Numbered from the stretch's first letter, positions 18,944 to 27,364 are shown. The stretch is DNA of 64,000 bases from Hyphomicrobiales bacterium (GCA_025359045.1 JANYHN010000013.1:1-64000), one strand, 5' to 3'. Translations and numbers: made by a program. Notes: generated by a model not told the origin, from the letters alone.

Positions 18944-19279
18944 TTAATGCCCCGCGGCCTCGCGCAAAACATCCTCAGCCCATTGGTTCAAACTGATCCC
19001 CTTCAACTGCGCCGCCAGCGCTGCCTTTGCGTGTACTTGTGGATCAATGCGGAACATCACTTTGCCGGAATAGGGCTTTTGTGGGGACTTGCCGATTTTC
19101 TTGCAGGTTTCGATGTAGTCATCGACTGATTCATGAAACGCAGTTTTCAACTCATTTACGGTTGTGCCATGAAAACCAATAATATCATTTATCCCTGCTA
19201 AATGGCCAAAGAAGATTTCATCATCGGGATCAAACTCAATCGTTGCCTGATAGCCATTATATTCTAAAACATTGATCAT
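18944..19279 (-). CDS. hicB: HicB family antitoxin
   Basis: 111 aa. N-terminal HicB partial RNase-H-like fold (VLEYNGYQATIEFDPDDEIFFG, about 4-25, then FHGTTVNELKTAFHESVDDYI) and a C-terminal ribbon-helix-helix segment (about 73-108: VMFRIDPQVHAKAALAAQ, SLNQWAEDVLREA) for operator binding. It neutralises HicA and autoregulates in this family. It starts inside the hicA stop (4-base overlap). Confidence 0.88.
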   Translation of the reverse strand: MINVLEYNGYQATIEFDPDDEIFFGHLAGINDIIGFHGTTVNELKTAFHESVDDYIETCKKIGKSPQKPYSGKVMFRIDPQVHAKAALAAQLKGISLNQWAEDVLREAAGH

Positions 19280-19530
19280 GGGATTATCTCCAAATTCTCT
19301 AATAACTTTTTCGCATCTTTAACTTGATAGCGAAGCGCTTCTTTTTGCGGGTGAGGGCGGTGGAAAAATGCAACTTGTCCACCACTTTCAATTCTGATCC
19401 GCGAACCAGCGCCTTCAATAACCTTACAACCAGCTGCGACGAGTAAAGCTTCAATATCTGCCCAAGCAATGTTTGTCTTGGTCGGTTCAGCGAAAACGGC
19501 TTCCAAAGTCTTGCGATGCCGATTATTCAT
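19276..19530 (-). CDS. hicA: HicA family toxin (variant lacking the usual GSH motif)
   Basis: 84 aa dsRBD-like fold, putative translation-dependent mRNA interferase. ADIEALLVAAGCKVIEGAGS matches the family, but the catalytic His normally after GS is Arg (GSRIRI). The tail FFHRPHPQKEALRYQVKD keeps other conserved His and Pro. This Arg variant occurs in a HicA subgroup, so activity is uncertain. ATG 19530 lies directly behind a strong promoter with no room for a ribosome binding site, implying a leaderless mRNA. Confidence 0.82.
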   Translation of the reverse strand: MNNRHRKTLEAVFAEPTKTNIAWADIEALLVAAGCKVIEGAGSRIRIESGGQVAFFHRPHPQKEALRYQVKDAKKLLENLEIIP

Positions 19531-19567
19531 GCTTGCATTATATGATAGCAACCTTTGGATTGCAAGC
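19531..19567 (-). promoter_or_regulatory. hicAB promoter overlapped by an inverted-repeat operator
   Basis: On the minus strand TTGCAA (19565-19560), a 17-base spacer, TATAAT (19542-19537), then GCAAGC and the hicA ATG. A perfect 7 bp inverted repeat, GCTTGCA (19531-19537) and TGCAAGC (19561-19567), covers the -35 and the -10 ends. It is the likely binding site for the ribbon-helix-helix domain of HicB. Transcription would start at or next to the A of the ATG. Confidence 0.75.
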
Positions 19568-19615
19568 GTTTTGTGGTAGCAAAACCAAAATTGCAAGTGA
19601 ACCGTATTCAACCTT

Positions 19616-20344
19616 ATGACAAAACACATCATCATCGGCGGAACGGGCGGCATTGGGGCGGCGATTGCACGGCAGCTTCGGACTGAAGGAAGCGACATTC
19701 ATTTGATTGCGCGGGACGAGGCTAAGCTTGCCGCGCTTGCTTCTGAACTGGGTGCCACTTTCGCGGTGGCGGATGTGCAGGATCGGGCTTCGCTTGAAGC
19801 GGCTATTCTGGCGGCTGGGCCTTCGGTTGACGGCCTTTGCTTTGCAGCGGGGACGATTAATTTGAAGCCTTTGCACCGCCTTACCGATACTGATGCATTG
19901 CGGGACTTTGAGATTAATGCTTTGGGCGCGTTTCGTGCGGTTCAGATTGCTTTGCCATTGCTTAAAGCATCAATACAGGCGACGGCTTCGATATTGTTAT
20001 TCTCGACCGTTGCTGTGGCGCAAGGGTTTACGGCGCATGCTTCAATCTCGATGGCCAAGGGGGCTATTGAAGGCCTGACCCGTGCCCTTGCCGCCGAACT
20101 TGCGCCCAAGATTCGCGTGAATGCAATTGCGCCATCTCTCACCAAAACGCGCTTGGCCCATGCACTCACCTCGAACGAATCAATGGCCACCGCGATAGCA
20201 GGCCTTCATGCGGCCCAGCGATTGGGCGAAGCTGAGGATATTGCTGAAATGGCGGCATTGTTGCTTTCGCCAAAATCATCTTGGATTACCGGCCAGATTA
20301 TAGGCGTGGATGGCGGAAGATCCACGCTGCGCACCAAGGGCTGA
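19616..20344 (+). CDS. Short-chain dehydrogenase/reductase lacking the catalytic Tyr
   Basis: 242 aa Rossmann-fold SDR. The nucleotide-binding TGxxxGxG variant is GGTGGIGAAIARQL (about 8-21). The catalytic Ser is in LLFSTVAVAQGF, and the Lys in HASISMAKGAIEGL. The position four before Lys, normally Tyr, is Ile. The C-terminal GQIIGVDGGRSTL is standard. Some SDR subgroups share a HxxIxxxK motif, so it may use another residue or act non-catalytically. It overlaps the promoter region of hicAB head to head. Substrate unknown. Confidence 0.82.
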   Translation: MTKHIIIGGTGGIGAAIARQLRTEGSDIHLIARDEAKLAALASELGATFAVADVQDRASLEAAILAAGPSVDGLCFAAGTINLKPLHRLTDTDALRDFEINALGAFRAVQIALPLLKASIQATASILLFSTVAVAQGFTAHASISMAKGAIEGLTRALAAELAPKIRVNAIAPSLTKTRLAHALTSNESMATAIAGLHAAQRLGEAEDIAEMAALLLSPKSSWITGQIIGVDGGRSTLRTKG

Positions 20345-20347
20345 GCT

Positions 20348-20503
20348 ATGGCAAAGATGCGCAAAAAATCGGATTTACCTGAGAAGATTTGTGCCGCATG
20401 TGGTCGGCCTTTCACGTGGCGCAAGAAATGGGCGAAAGTCTGGGATGAGGTGAAAACTTGTTCGGATGTCTGCAAAATTCAAAATCGAAAAGCCAGTCAT
20501 TGA
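20348..20503 (+). CDS. DUF2256 zinc-ribbon-like mini-protein
   Basis: 51 aa: lysine-rich start, then CAACGRPFTWRKKWAKVW and a CSDVCK ending. The family pattern is LPxKxC..CGRPFxWRKKWxxxWxEVxxCSxxC. Four Cys in two CxxC-type pairs suggest a zinc site. It starts 4 bases after the SDR stop. Function is unknown; the family is often found beside oxidoreductase or photolyase-type genes. Confidence 0.85.
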   Translation: MAKMRKKSDLPEKICAACGRPFTWRKKWAKVWDEVKTCSDVCKIQNRKASH

Positions 20504-20548
20504 AATGTAACGTTCAAAAGTACATATAGGCATCGAGAGGGTGATTAT

Positions 20549-21568
20549 ATGGAAATTGGGATTTATACTTTTGCCGATGTGCCAGCGGGAAAGCCCGAAT
20601 GGGCTGGGCGGCGCTTGCGCAATTTGGTTGAGGAAATGAAGCTGGCTGACTCCGTGGGCCTCGATGTGTTTGCGGTGGGTGAACACCACCGGGCGGATTA
20701 TGCCGTTTCCTCACCTGCTGTTGCACTGGCCGCGGGCGCTGCGGTGACCAAACGGATCAAGCTTTCGAGTGCTGTTTCCGTATTGAGTTCGGATGATCCG
20801 GTGCGCCTGTTTCAACAGTTTGCAATAGTTGACGGCATTTCTAATGGCCGCGCTGAAATCATGGCGGGGCGGGGGAGTTTTATCGAATCTTATCCGTTAT
20901 TTGGATATGATTTAGAAGATTATGATTCACTTTTCGCAGAGAAACTCGATTTGCTGATGAAGCTGCGAGATGGCAACAACATCACTTGGAATGGAAACTT
21001 GCGGCCTTCGCTCATGAACGCTGGGATTTATCCAAGGCCTGAGCAGAAGAAAATGCCGATTTGGATCGCTGTTGGCGGAACGCCAGAATCTGTGGTGCGG
21101 GCGGCAACTCTTGATCTGCCGATGGCACTGGCGATTATTGGCGGTGATCCGCGCCGATTTGCGCCGTTCTTTCAGCTTTATCGTGAAACTTATCAAAAGC
21201 TTGGGCGTGATCCCTCGAAAGCCACATTAAGTTTAAACATGCATGGCTTTGTGTCCACGACCACCGCTCATGCAAAAGATGTTTACTATGCCGCTCATAC
21301 TGAAGTCATGAACCGCATTGGCCGCGAGCGCGGTTGGCCGCCGCAGGGCAGGCCACACTTTGAAGCTGCAACAGGGCCAACGGGCAATCTGATTGTGGGT
21401 GATCCCGAACATGTTGCAGCGCGGATCATTGAGCTGCACAAGATTTTTGGCAATCAACGCATTCTCATTCAAATGGCCATTGGCACTGTGCCACATGATG
21501 AACAACTGAAAGCGATAGAATTTCTGGGCACAAAGGTTGTGCCGATTGTGAGAGAGGCTTTAAAATGA
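20549..21568 (+). CDS. LLM-class flavin-dependent oxidoreductase
   Basis: 339 aa luciferase-like monooxygenase fold (TIM barrel using FMN/F420-type flavin). Landmarks are GLDVFAVGEHHRADYAVSSP (about 40-59), the SNGRAEIMAGRGSF phosphate site, and GGTPESVVRAA. The substrate is not predictable. The start is ATG after GAGGG. The stop overlaps the pirin gene (ATGA), so the two form an operon. Confidence 0.9.
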   Translation: MEIGIYTFADVPAGKPEWAGRRLRNLVEEMKLADSVGLDVFAVGEHHRADYAVSSPAVALAAGAAVTKRIKLSSAVSVLSSDDPVRLFQQFAIVDGISNGRAEIMAGRGSFIESYPLFGYDLEDYDSLFAEKLDLLMKLRDGNNITWNGNLRPSLMNAGIYPRPEQKKMPIWIAVGGTPESVVRAATLDLPMALAIIGGDPRRFAPFFQLYRETYQKLGRDPSKATLSLNMHGFVSTTTAHAKDVYYAAHTEVMNRIGRERGWPPQGRPHFEAATGPTGNLIVGDPEHVAARIIELHKIFGNQRILIQMAIGTVPHDEQLKAIEFLGTKVVPIVREALK

Positions 21569-22485
21569 CGCTATTGCATATTCCAGACCCAATGCCCGGC
21601 GATATCGCTGCAGCTGACGCGATAGAAACAGTGATCGTGCCGCGGGCGCGTGACCTTGGTGATTTTGAAGTGCGCCGCGCACTTCCTTCAGCACAGCGGC
21701 AAATGGTTGGGCCATTTATTTTCTTTGATCAGTTCGGTCCCGTGCTGATGAAAGCCGGGCAGGGCATGGATGTGCGCCCCCATCCGCATATTGGGCTTTC
21801 CACGGTGTCGTGGTTGTTTGACGGCACAATCCAGCACAAAGATAGTTTGGGGTTTGATCAATCGATTAAGCCAGGTGAACTCAATTGGATGACGGCTGGC
21901 AAAGGCATAGTGCATTCTGAACGTTCGTTGCCGCAAGATCGTTTGATCGAACGCAAAGTTTACGGCACGCAAAGTTGGGTTGCTTTGCCCAAGCACCATG
22001 AAGAAACCGCGCCCGGTTTCGAGCACATTGACCAAGCTGCATTGCCACTGCTTGAGGATAAAATGCGCAGCGTGCGGGTGATTGCTGGTTCAATGTTTGG
22101 TGCAAAGTCACCAGTGAAAACTCATTCTGATTTATTTTATGCGGAAGTGATTTTGCAAGCTGGTGGAAAATTGCCGCTGCCCACTGAACATGTTGAGCGT
22201 GGCATTTATGTTGTTGAAGGTGAGATTGAGGTTGCTGGCGACACCTTCGCTGCGGGCCGCCTCTTGGTGTTCCACCCGCGTGATCCGATTGTGATTACTT
22301 CGCAAAATGGTGCGCGCTTCATGATGCTGGGCGGAGAACCTATGGATGGGCCTCGGTACATCTGGTGGAATTTTGTGTCATCTTCGAAAGACAAAATTGA
22401 AGCTGCCAAAGATGATTGGAAAAATGCGCGCTTTGCGATCGTGCCTGGTGATCACAAAGAGTTTATTCCACTGCCACCCATTTAA
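21565..22485 (+). CDS. Pirin family protein
   Basis: 306 aa bicupin. The N-terminal cupin carries the metal site VRPHPHIGLSTVSWLFDG and, further on, HSERS; the C-terminal pirin domain is about 180-290. Bacterial pirins of this type include quercetinase-like dioxygenases and redox-sensing regulators. Overlap with the LLM oxidoreductase suggests a shared, unidentified substrate or redox role. Confidence 0.9.
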   Translation: MTLLHIPDPMPGDIAAADAIETVIVPRARDLGDFEVRRALPSAQRQMVGPFIFFDQFGPVLMKAGQGMDVRPHPHIGLSTVSWLFDGTIQHKDSLGFDQSIKPGELNWMTAGKGIVHSERSLPQDRLIERKVYGTQSWVALPKHHEETAPGFEHIDQAALPLLEDKMRSVRVIAGSMFGAKSPVKTHSDLFYAEVILQAGGKLPLPTEHVERGIYVVEGEIEVAGDTFAAGRLLVFHPRDPIVITSQNGARFMMLGGEPMDGPRYIWWNFVSSSKDKIEAAKDDWKNARFAIVPGDHKEFIPLPPI

Positions 22486-22581
22486 TAACCGTTGGACATG
22501 GATTCTTTCAAAAAAGTGATTGGAGTTGATTTGAGTTTGTCGTCTATCTAGCCGAAGTTTGATGGATTGGAGGACTCACCT

Positions 22582-23238
22582 ATGGAACAAGCTGACTCAA
22601 AGCAGCGCACTACAATTCATCGTTTAAGCGTGAGGATTTTTCATTGGCTGAATGCCTTGGCCATGCTGATCATGATCCCCAGCGGTTGGCAGATCTATAA
22701 TGCGACTTCGTTTTGGAATGAAGACTATCAGTTTCCAGATGCAATCACCCTTGGTGGTTGGCTGGGCGGTGGCATAAGGTGGCATCTGGCCGGTATGTGG
22801 TTGCTTGTCATCAATCTGTCGATTTACTTGATCATCGGAATATTAAATGGCCATTTCAAACGGCGCTTTTTCCCATGGTCACCAAGTGGGGTTATCGGGG
22901 ATATAACCAAAGCCGTTCAATTCAAATTGCCGCACAATCATACGAAATATAATTATGTACAGAAAACGACATATATCGGGATCATGGCTGTTATCATCGT
23001 GACCATCTTGTCGGGTTTTGAACTTTGGAAGCCGGTGCAATTTCAGGCGATTGGTTATTTCATGGGCGGATTTGAAGGTGCGCGTCGCGTCCATTTCATT
23101 GGCATGTCTTTGATCTGTGCGTTTCTTGTTCTCCACATTGCGTTGGTGTTGATTGTACCGTCAACTTTCCTTCCTATGATCACTGGAACTTTCCGTAAGA
23201 AAAACTCTCATGAGAAGGATGCTCAACATGCTGGTTGA
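22582..23238 (+). CDS. Cytochrome b561-type membrane heme protein
   Basis: 218 aa with four predicted membrane helices and bis-His heme b candidates in HRLSVRIFHWLNALAML, IRWHLAGMWLLVI, RVHFIGMSLI and VLHIALVLIV. It resembles the cytochrome b subunits that pass quinol electrons to periplasmic molybdoenzymes. ATG 22582 has TGGAGG 8 bases upstream. Its 3' end overlaps the molybdoenzyme gene by 11 bases, so the pair should be co-made as an electron-donor/enzyme couple. Confidence 0.87.
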   Translation: MEQADSKQRTTIHRLSVRIFHWLNALAMLIMIPSGWQIYNATSFWNEDYQFPDAITLGGWLGGGIRWHLAGMWLLVINLSIYLIIGILNGHFKRRFFPWSPSGVIGDITKAVQFKLPHNHTKYNYVQKTTYIGIMAVIIVTILSGFELWKPVQFQAIGYFMGGFEGARRVHFIGMSLICAFLVLHIALVLIVPSTFLPMITGTFRKKNSHEKDAQHAG

Positions 23239-23983
23239 TCGTAAAACACTTATCGTTGAAAACAAACAATTGCTGCTTGATATACAACGTCGTTCATTCA
23301 TGAAGCAGACTCTGTCGCTTGGAGCATTGATGATGCTCACGGGTTGTGCAGATGGTTATGAACCAGAGTTTGCTGACAACGTTCTCGATAAAATGTCGAG
23401 TTGGAATGATCGTGCTCAAGCATGGCTGTTCAGCAGCAACAGATTGGCACCAACTTATACTCAAGCCGACGTCGTCGATCCATTTCGTTTTAACGCATAC
23501 TACGGCGTTGATGAAGTGCGAACAGTGGATGAAGCAACTTACAAACTCGAACTCAGCGGCATGATTGCCAAGAAAGAGAGTTGGACGCTTGATAAGCTTC
23601 GCGCGTTGCCGCAAGAATCCGCCATCACTCGACATATCTGCGTTGAGGGCTGGAGCATGATTGGCAAATGGGGCGGGGTTCCGCTCAAGGCATTCTTGGA
23701 AATGGTTGGCGCTGATATGACTGCCAAATATGTGGGCTTTAAATGTGCTGATGATTATTGGACGAGCCTAGACATGCCGACAGCCTTGCACCCACAAACC
23801 ATCATGGCGCTGACGTTCAATGATAAAGTTTTGCCAAAGGAAAATGGTTTTCCATTCAAAGTTCGCGTGCCGACTAAACTTGGTTTTAAGAATCCAAAAC
23901 ATGTGATGGAAATATTTGTGACCAATGATTATCCCGGTGGATATTGGGAAGACAAAGGTTACAATTGGTTCAGCGGTTCGTGA
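23228..23983 (+). CDS. Periplasmic molybdopterin oxidoreductase (sulfite oxidase/YedY-like)
   Basis: 251 aa. The N-terminus has a Tat motif (RRSFMKQ) and a lipobox-like LTGC, so it is exported folded and perhaps lipid-anchored. The molybdopterin-ligating Cys is in TRHICVEGWSMIGKW (conserved CxxGW), and VPLKAFLEMVG follows. This is the oxidoreductase molybdopterin-binding fold shared by sulfite oxidases and methionine-sulfoxide reductase MsrP. ATG 23228 has AAGGA 8 bases upstream; two earlier in-frame ATGs are possible. Its partner cytochrome b is upstream and a methionine-rich protein downstream. Confidence 0.86.
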   Translation: MLVDRKTLIVENKQLLLDIQRRSFMKQTLSLGALMMLTGCADGYEPEFADNVLDKMSSWNDRAQAWLFSSNRLAPTYTQADVVDPFRFNAYYGVDEVRTVDEATYKLELSGMIAKKESWTLDKLRALPQESAITRHICVEGWSMIGKWGGVPLKAFLEMVGADMTAKYVGFKCADDYWTSLDMPTALHPQTIMALTFNDKVLPKENGFPFKVRVPTKLGFKNPKHVMEIFVTNDYPGGYWEDKGYNWFSGS

Positions 23984-24083
23984 TCAAATTTGCGTTACAA
24001 ACGCCCTTGTGATTTGAAAATGTCACAGTTGAGAGATAGGTTTTTTGCAGGACAATAGTGTCCGTTATCCTAGGAGAATCAAT

Positions 24084-24356
24084 ATGTTAAAGTCACTTGC
24101 AGCCGTTGCTTTGTTGGGCCTTGCTTTGGCCGCCCCAGCCCGTGCCGATGATATGATGGCCATGTGCGATGATGCCACCATGAAGATGATGACAGACGCC
24201 ATGGCCAAAGATACTGATCCTAAAATGAAGGACGGTGTGATGAAGGCTGGCGAAGAAATGAAGATGGCTATGGACTCAATGAAAGCCAACAAAATGGATG
24301 ATTGCAAAATGCATGTTGGCATGGCGATGGACCACATGATGATGAAGCATAAGTAA
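24084..24356 (+). CDS. Methionine-rich secreted mini-protein
   Basis: 90 aa. The signal peptide is MLKSLAAVALLGLALAAPARA. The mature ~69 residues contain about 20 Met, many Lys and Asp, two Cys and two or three His, in short repeats such as MAKD, MKDG and MKMAMDSM. It resembles MxKDx-repeat peptides and MrpX-type oxidant-scavenging peptides that are recycled by a periplasmic methionine sulfoxide reductase; copper binding is the alternative. AGGAG precedes the ATG. It lies 100 bases behind the molybdoenzyme gene and ends in a strong terminator. Confidence 0.78.
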   Translation: MLKSLAAVALLGLALAAPARADDMMAMCDDATMKMMTDAMAKDTDPKMKDGVMKAGEEMKMAMDSMKANKMDDCKMHVGMAMDHMMMKHK

Positions 24357-24377
24357 GCTTCATTTTTTGTATTGGGA

Positions 24378-24401
24378 GGGCGGAGTGATCCGCCCTTTTT
24401 T
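24378..24401 (+). terminator. Intrinsic terminator of the cytochrome b/molybdoenzyme/Met-rich cluster
   Basis: GGGCGGA, loop GTGA, TCCGCCC, then six T, 21 bases after the Met-rich gene stop. The opposite strand has no T-run, so it acts only rightward. It touches the 3' end of the convergent gene at 24400. Confidence 0.88.
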
Positions 24402-25320
24402 ATGGATTGAGATTGATCTCTGATATTCGGCCTGCGCCGATCTGAAACTCGGTTTTCAGATTCTGATCACCTAATTTTGCTTCAGCAATGTAGTGCCCCG
24501 GTTTTAAAATAATTTCTGCGCTCACTCCAATCTGCGAGGGCAGATGAGTGCCGTGATCATCGATAACTTGCCATTTAACCTCACGCACATCATTGCCCGC
24601 CACGTTTAGTTTAGCGAGACCTGCAATGTGGTCGATGTTTACAGCACTGGTAAAACCCGCTCTCACATCAACATCTGTAACAGCAACGGCGTTACCAGCG
24701 GAAAATTTACTTTCAATGCGATAACTGCCAGCGGCCACATTTAATACTTCGCCCGGTGTGTTGCTCGTGGCCACCAATTTACCCTTTTCGATTCCAGATA
24801 ATGCAAAAATCTTGCTGCTGCTGGCAAGACCAAATTGATCGATACCTTTCACGCAGGGCAAAATGCGAAGTGCGCCTGCGTTCATCACAAAGCTCATTCC
24901 AATCTTGGTGCCCGGCTGCACGCTGATCACTTCTTCAAGATGAGCTGAACCAAATAAGGCTTCGACATGATATTCGCCTGGCCTCAATGGAACGGTCACA
25001 ACTGATGCGATTTTATTATAAATCAAGGCCTGATTTTGATCGCTGATCTTCCAATCCACGTTATCAACTAAGACGCTGCCATTTTGCGTGTAAAGTGCTG
25101 ACAGCTCTAGGCCCTCATGGCCGGCGGGCACTGTGGTGACGGCCATTTCGCCACTGGCAGGTAAAATAATTTCGTGTGGAACAGGACTGGTGCTGATCGG
25201 GTTTTCGGTTGCGGCTTGTGAGGTAACAGTCGTCAAAAATAGAGCCGCCACCAAAGCAGGCGCGAAGCGCTCTGATCTTTGGTGGCGGATATGCGCTGGA
25301 CGGGTGCTGAGATCGCCCAT
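24400..25320 (-). CDS. Secreted repeat protein of unknown function
   Basis: 306 aa. A basic N-terminus and hydrophobic core (APALVAALFLTTVTSQA) form a signal peptide. The rest is a series of about four beta-rich units, each containing a turn such as LRPGEYHVEA, VAAGSYRIES or LKPGHYIAEA, like PEGA-type carbohydrate or surface-binding repeats. One Cys only. No enzymatic motif. It is convergent with the Met-rich cluster and divergent from the nitroreductase. Probably periplasmic or surface-exposed; the role is unknown. Confidence 0.72.
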   Translation of the reverse strand: MGDLSTRPAHIRHQRSERFAPALVAALFLTTVTSQAATENPISTSPVPHEIILPASGEMAVTTVPAGHEGLELSALYTQNGSVLVDNVDWKISDQNQALIYNKIASVVTVPLRPGEYHVEALFGSAHLEEVISVQPGTKIGMSFVMNAGALRILPCVKGIDQFGLASSSKIFALSGIEKGKLVATSNTPGEVLNVAAGSYRIESKFSAGNAVAVTDVDVRAGFTSAVNIDHIAGLAKLNVAGNDVREVKWQVIDDHGTHLPSQIGVSAEIILKPGHYIAEAKLGDQNLKTEFQIGAGRISEINLNP

Positions 25321-25482
25321 TCGCTTTGTCCCTGTTTAACTCTCCCCCAGCTCTTTGGCCGGTCAATATGTTGAAGCATGCGGCGCCAAAGGCCGCAACG
25401 ATATGCTTAATCAATGGTTAATATCAGCATTGCAATTGAAAGCATTGCTTCTGATGAGACCATTTGCCAAATAGACAGCACC

Positions 25483-26067
25483 ATGAAACTTAATGACACA
25501 TCTTCAGTATTGGCTTTCCTTAAAAGTCGGAAATCTGCCTCTGCCAAAGCCATGACTGGATCTGGGCCTTCTAAAGCTGAGATCGATGAAATTCTTGAAA
25601 TCGCGGTGCGCGTGCCTGATCATGGCAAACTTGCTCCATGGCGTTTTATTTTGATTGAAGGCGCGGGACGTGCGCGGATCGGTGGCGGTTTTGCCGATAT
25701 CTGGGCCAAGAAATACCCTTCCTATAGCCCCGAAAATTTAGATTTCCAGCGTGGCTTGTTTATGCGCGCACCCGTTATTTTGGTTGTCGTTTCAACGGCA
25801 GCGGCGCATGGTAAGATCCCAGTGTGGGAGCAACAGCTATCATCTGCGGCTGTTTGCTACAATGCTGTGCTTGCTACAGTGGCACTTGGGTTTGACGCGC
25901 AATGGCAATCTGATTGGGTGGCATATGATGAAGGCGCAAAAGCCGTGATGGGTGTTCACGCCCACGAGACAATTTCAGGCATTATTTATATGGGAACATC
26001 GAGCGTTGATCTGGAAGATCGACCACGGCCTGATGTTTCCGCTTTGCTCACAAGGATCAATTCATAA
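25483..26067 (+). CDS. Nitroreductase family flavoprotein
   Basis: 194 aa FMN-dependent oxidoreductase of the YdjA type. RKSASAKAM near the N-terminus, VRVPDHGKLAPWRFILIEG as flavin-binding segment, and GFDAQWQSDW match. ATG 25483 fits the family N-terminus; an in-frame ATG at 25414 would add 23 residues of unusual sequence. First of three genes joined by TAATG overlaps (nitroreductase, HAD phosphatase, flavin reductase), which suggests one redox or catabolic task. Confidence 0.84.
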   Translation: MKLNDTSSVLAFLKSRKSASAKAMTGSGPSKAEIDEILEIAVRVPDHGKLAPWRFILIEGAGRARIGGGFADIWAKKYPSYSPENLDFQRGLFMRAPVILVVVSTAAAHGKIPVWEQQLSSAAVCYNAVLATVALGFDAQWQSDWVAYDEGAKAVMGVHAHETISGIIYMGTSSVDLEDRPRPDVSALLTRINS

Positions 26068-26774
26068 TGGCCATTCGCGGTGTTTTGTTTGATAAAGATG
26101 GAACGCTCATTGAATCTGACGGCACATGGATTGCGGTGTTCAAAACCTTCTTGGCAGAAGTCAAAAAAGTGGGGCCGGATGAGGTTGATGCTCTAATGGC
26201 CAAAGCTGGATATGATATTGCCAATAACAAACTCATTCCTGGCAGCGTTCTGGCGGCGGGCACTTCTCATGAATCAATAGCGGTTTGGTGGCCGGAACTT
26301 GATGCGGAAGGCGTTGCCGAAAAATACCGCCTTTTAAATCATGACTTTGCCCATTTGGCGCAAGATCACATGAAGCCGTTGATGGATTTGGTTCCAGTTC
26401 TGGACGAGCTCCATGCCATGGATTTGAAGTTGGGTGTTGGAACAAACGATACGCATCGTTCAGCCACAGGCCATATGCACCAACTTGGTGTGCATGGCTA
26501 TTTTGTAGAAATTATCGGGGCAGATAGTGTTGCTATCGCAAAGCCTTCTGGACACATGATCAAACGTTTTGCTGATGTGACTAACCTTCAACCCCATGAG
26601 ATTGCGATGGTCGGAGACAATACCCATGACATGGAAGAAGCGCGGGTAGGTGGGGCAGGGCTGGCGATTGGCGTTCTCACTGGCAATGCAGCGCGCGAAG
26701 ATATTGCGCATCTGGCAGATTATGTTTTGGATTCGATTGCCGATATTCCTGCCCTTCTCAGAAGGCTGAAGTAA
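26067..26774 (+). CDS. HAD-family phosphatase (Gph-like)
   Basis: 235 aa. HAD motif I is LFDKDGTLIES (8-18), motif II VGTNDT, motif III Lys in AIAKPSG, and motif IV MVGDNTHDMEEA. A helical cap domain of about 70 residues follows motif I. It resembles phosphoglycolate phosphatase, but substrates of this group vary. It overlaps both neighbours by one base (TAATG). Confidence 0.87.
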   Translation: MAIRGVLFDKDGTLIESDGTWIAVFKTFLAEVKKVGPDEVDALMAKAGYDIANNKLIPGSVLAAGTSHESIAVWWPELDAEGVAEKYRLLNHDFAHLAQDHMKPLMDLVPVLDELHAMDLKLGVGTNDTHRSATGHMHQLGVHGYFVEIIGADSVAIAKPSGHMIKRFADVTNLQPHEIAMVGDNTHDMEEARVGGAGLAIGVLTGNAAREDIAHLADYVLDSIADIPALLRRLK

Positions 26775-27364
26775 TGTTTTATGAAGTGGCAAAGAACAAT
26801 CACGGCTTGCCGCTGGATCCGTTTTATGCGCTCGTTGGCCCACGTCCGATTGGTTGGATTTCTACATTGTCGAAAGGCGGCATTGCAAACCTAGCACCTT
26901 ATAGTTTCTATAATGCTTTTGCCCATAACCCGCATTATGTGGCGTTTGGTTCTGGTGGTTTTAAAAATACGATTCAGAATATTTCTGATACTGGTGAATT
27001 CGCCGTGAACCTTGCCACGTTTGATTTGCGTGAGGCGATGAACATTACGTCTTCAGGTGTGGAAGGCGATGAATTTATGTTGGCTGGGTTGAAAAAAGCA
27101 GAATGTAACCTGATTGCGCCACCACGCGTCGCCGCCAGCCCAGTCTGCTTGGAATGTCGCCATTTCCAAACTATCGATCTGCCTAACGATGAAGGTGTGG
27201 TTGCGGATTGGTTAGTGATTGGCAAGGTGATAGGCATCCACATTGATGAGCGTTTTATTGAAGGTGGCCGCGTCAATACTTCAGCGATGAAGCCCATCGC
27301 CCGCCTTGGCTATGCCGAATATGCCACTGTTGAAACGACCTGGAAGATGCGCAGACCCAGTTAA
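26774..27364 (+). CDS. Flavin reductase-like domain protein
   Basis: 196 aa FMN-binding split-barrel of the flavin-reductase (DIM6/NTAB) family. VGPRPIGWISTLSKGG and APYSFYNAFAHNP are the flavin-binding signatures; VNTSAMKPIARLG lies near the C-terminus. It would supply reduced flavin or act as an oxidoreductase with the upstream nitroreductase. It is last in its operon and no hairpin terminator was seen after it. Confidence 0.88.
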   Translation: MFYEVAKNNHGLPLDPFYALVGPRPIGWISTLSKGGIANLAPYSFYNAFAHNPHYVAFGSGGFKNTIQNISDTGEFAVNLATFDLREAMNITSSGVEGDEFMLAGLKKAECNLIAPPRVAASPVCLECRHFQTIDLPNDEGVVADWLVIGKVIGIHIDERFIEGGRVNTSAMKPIARLGYAEYATVETTWKMRRPS

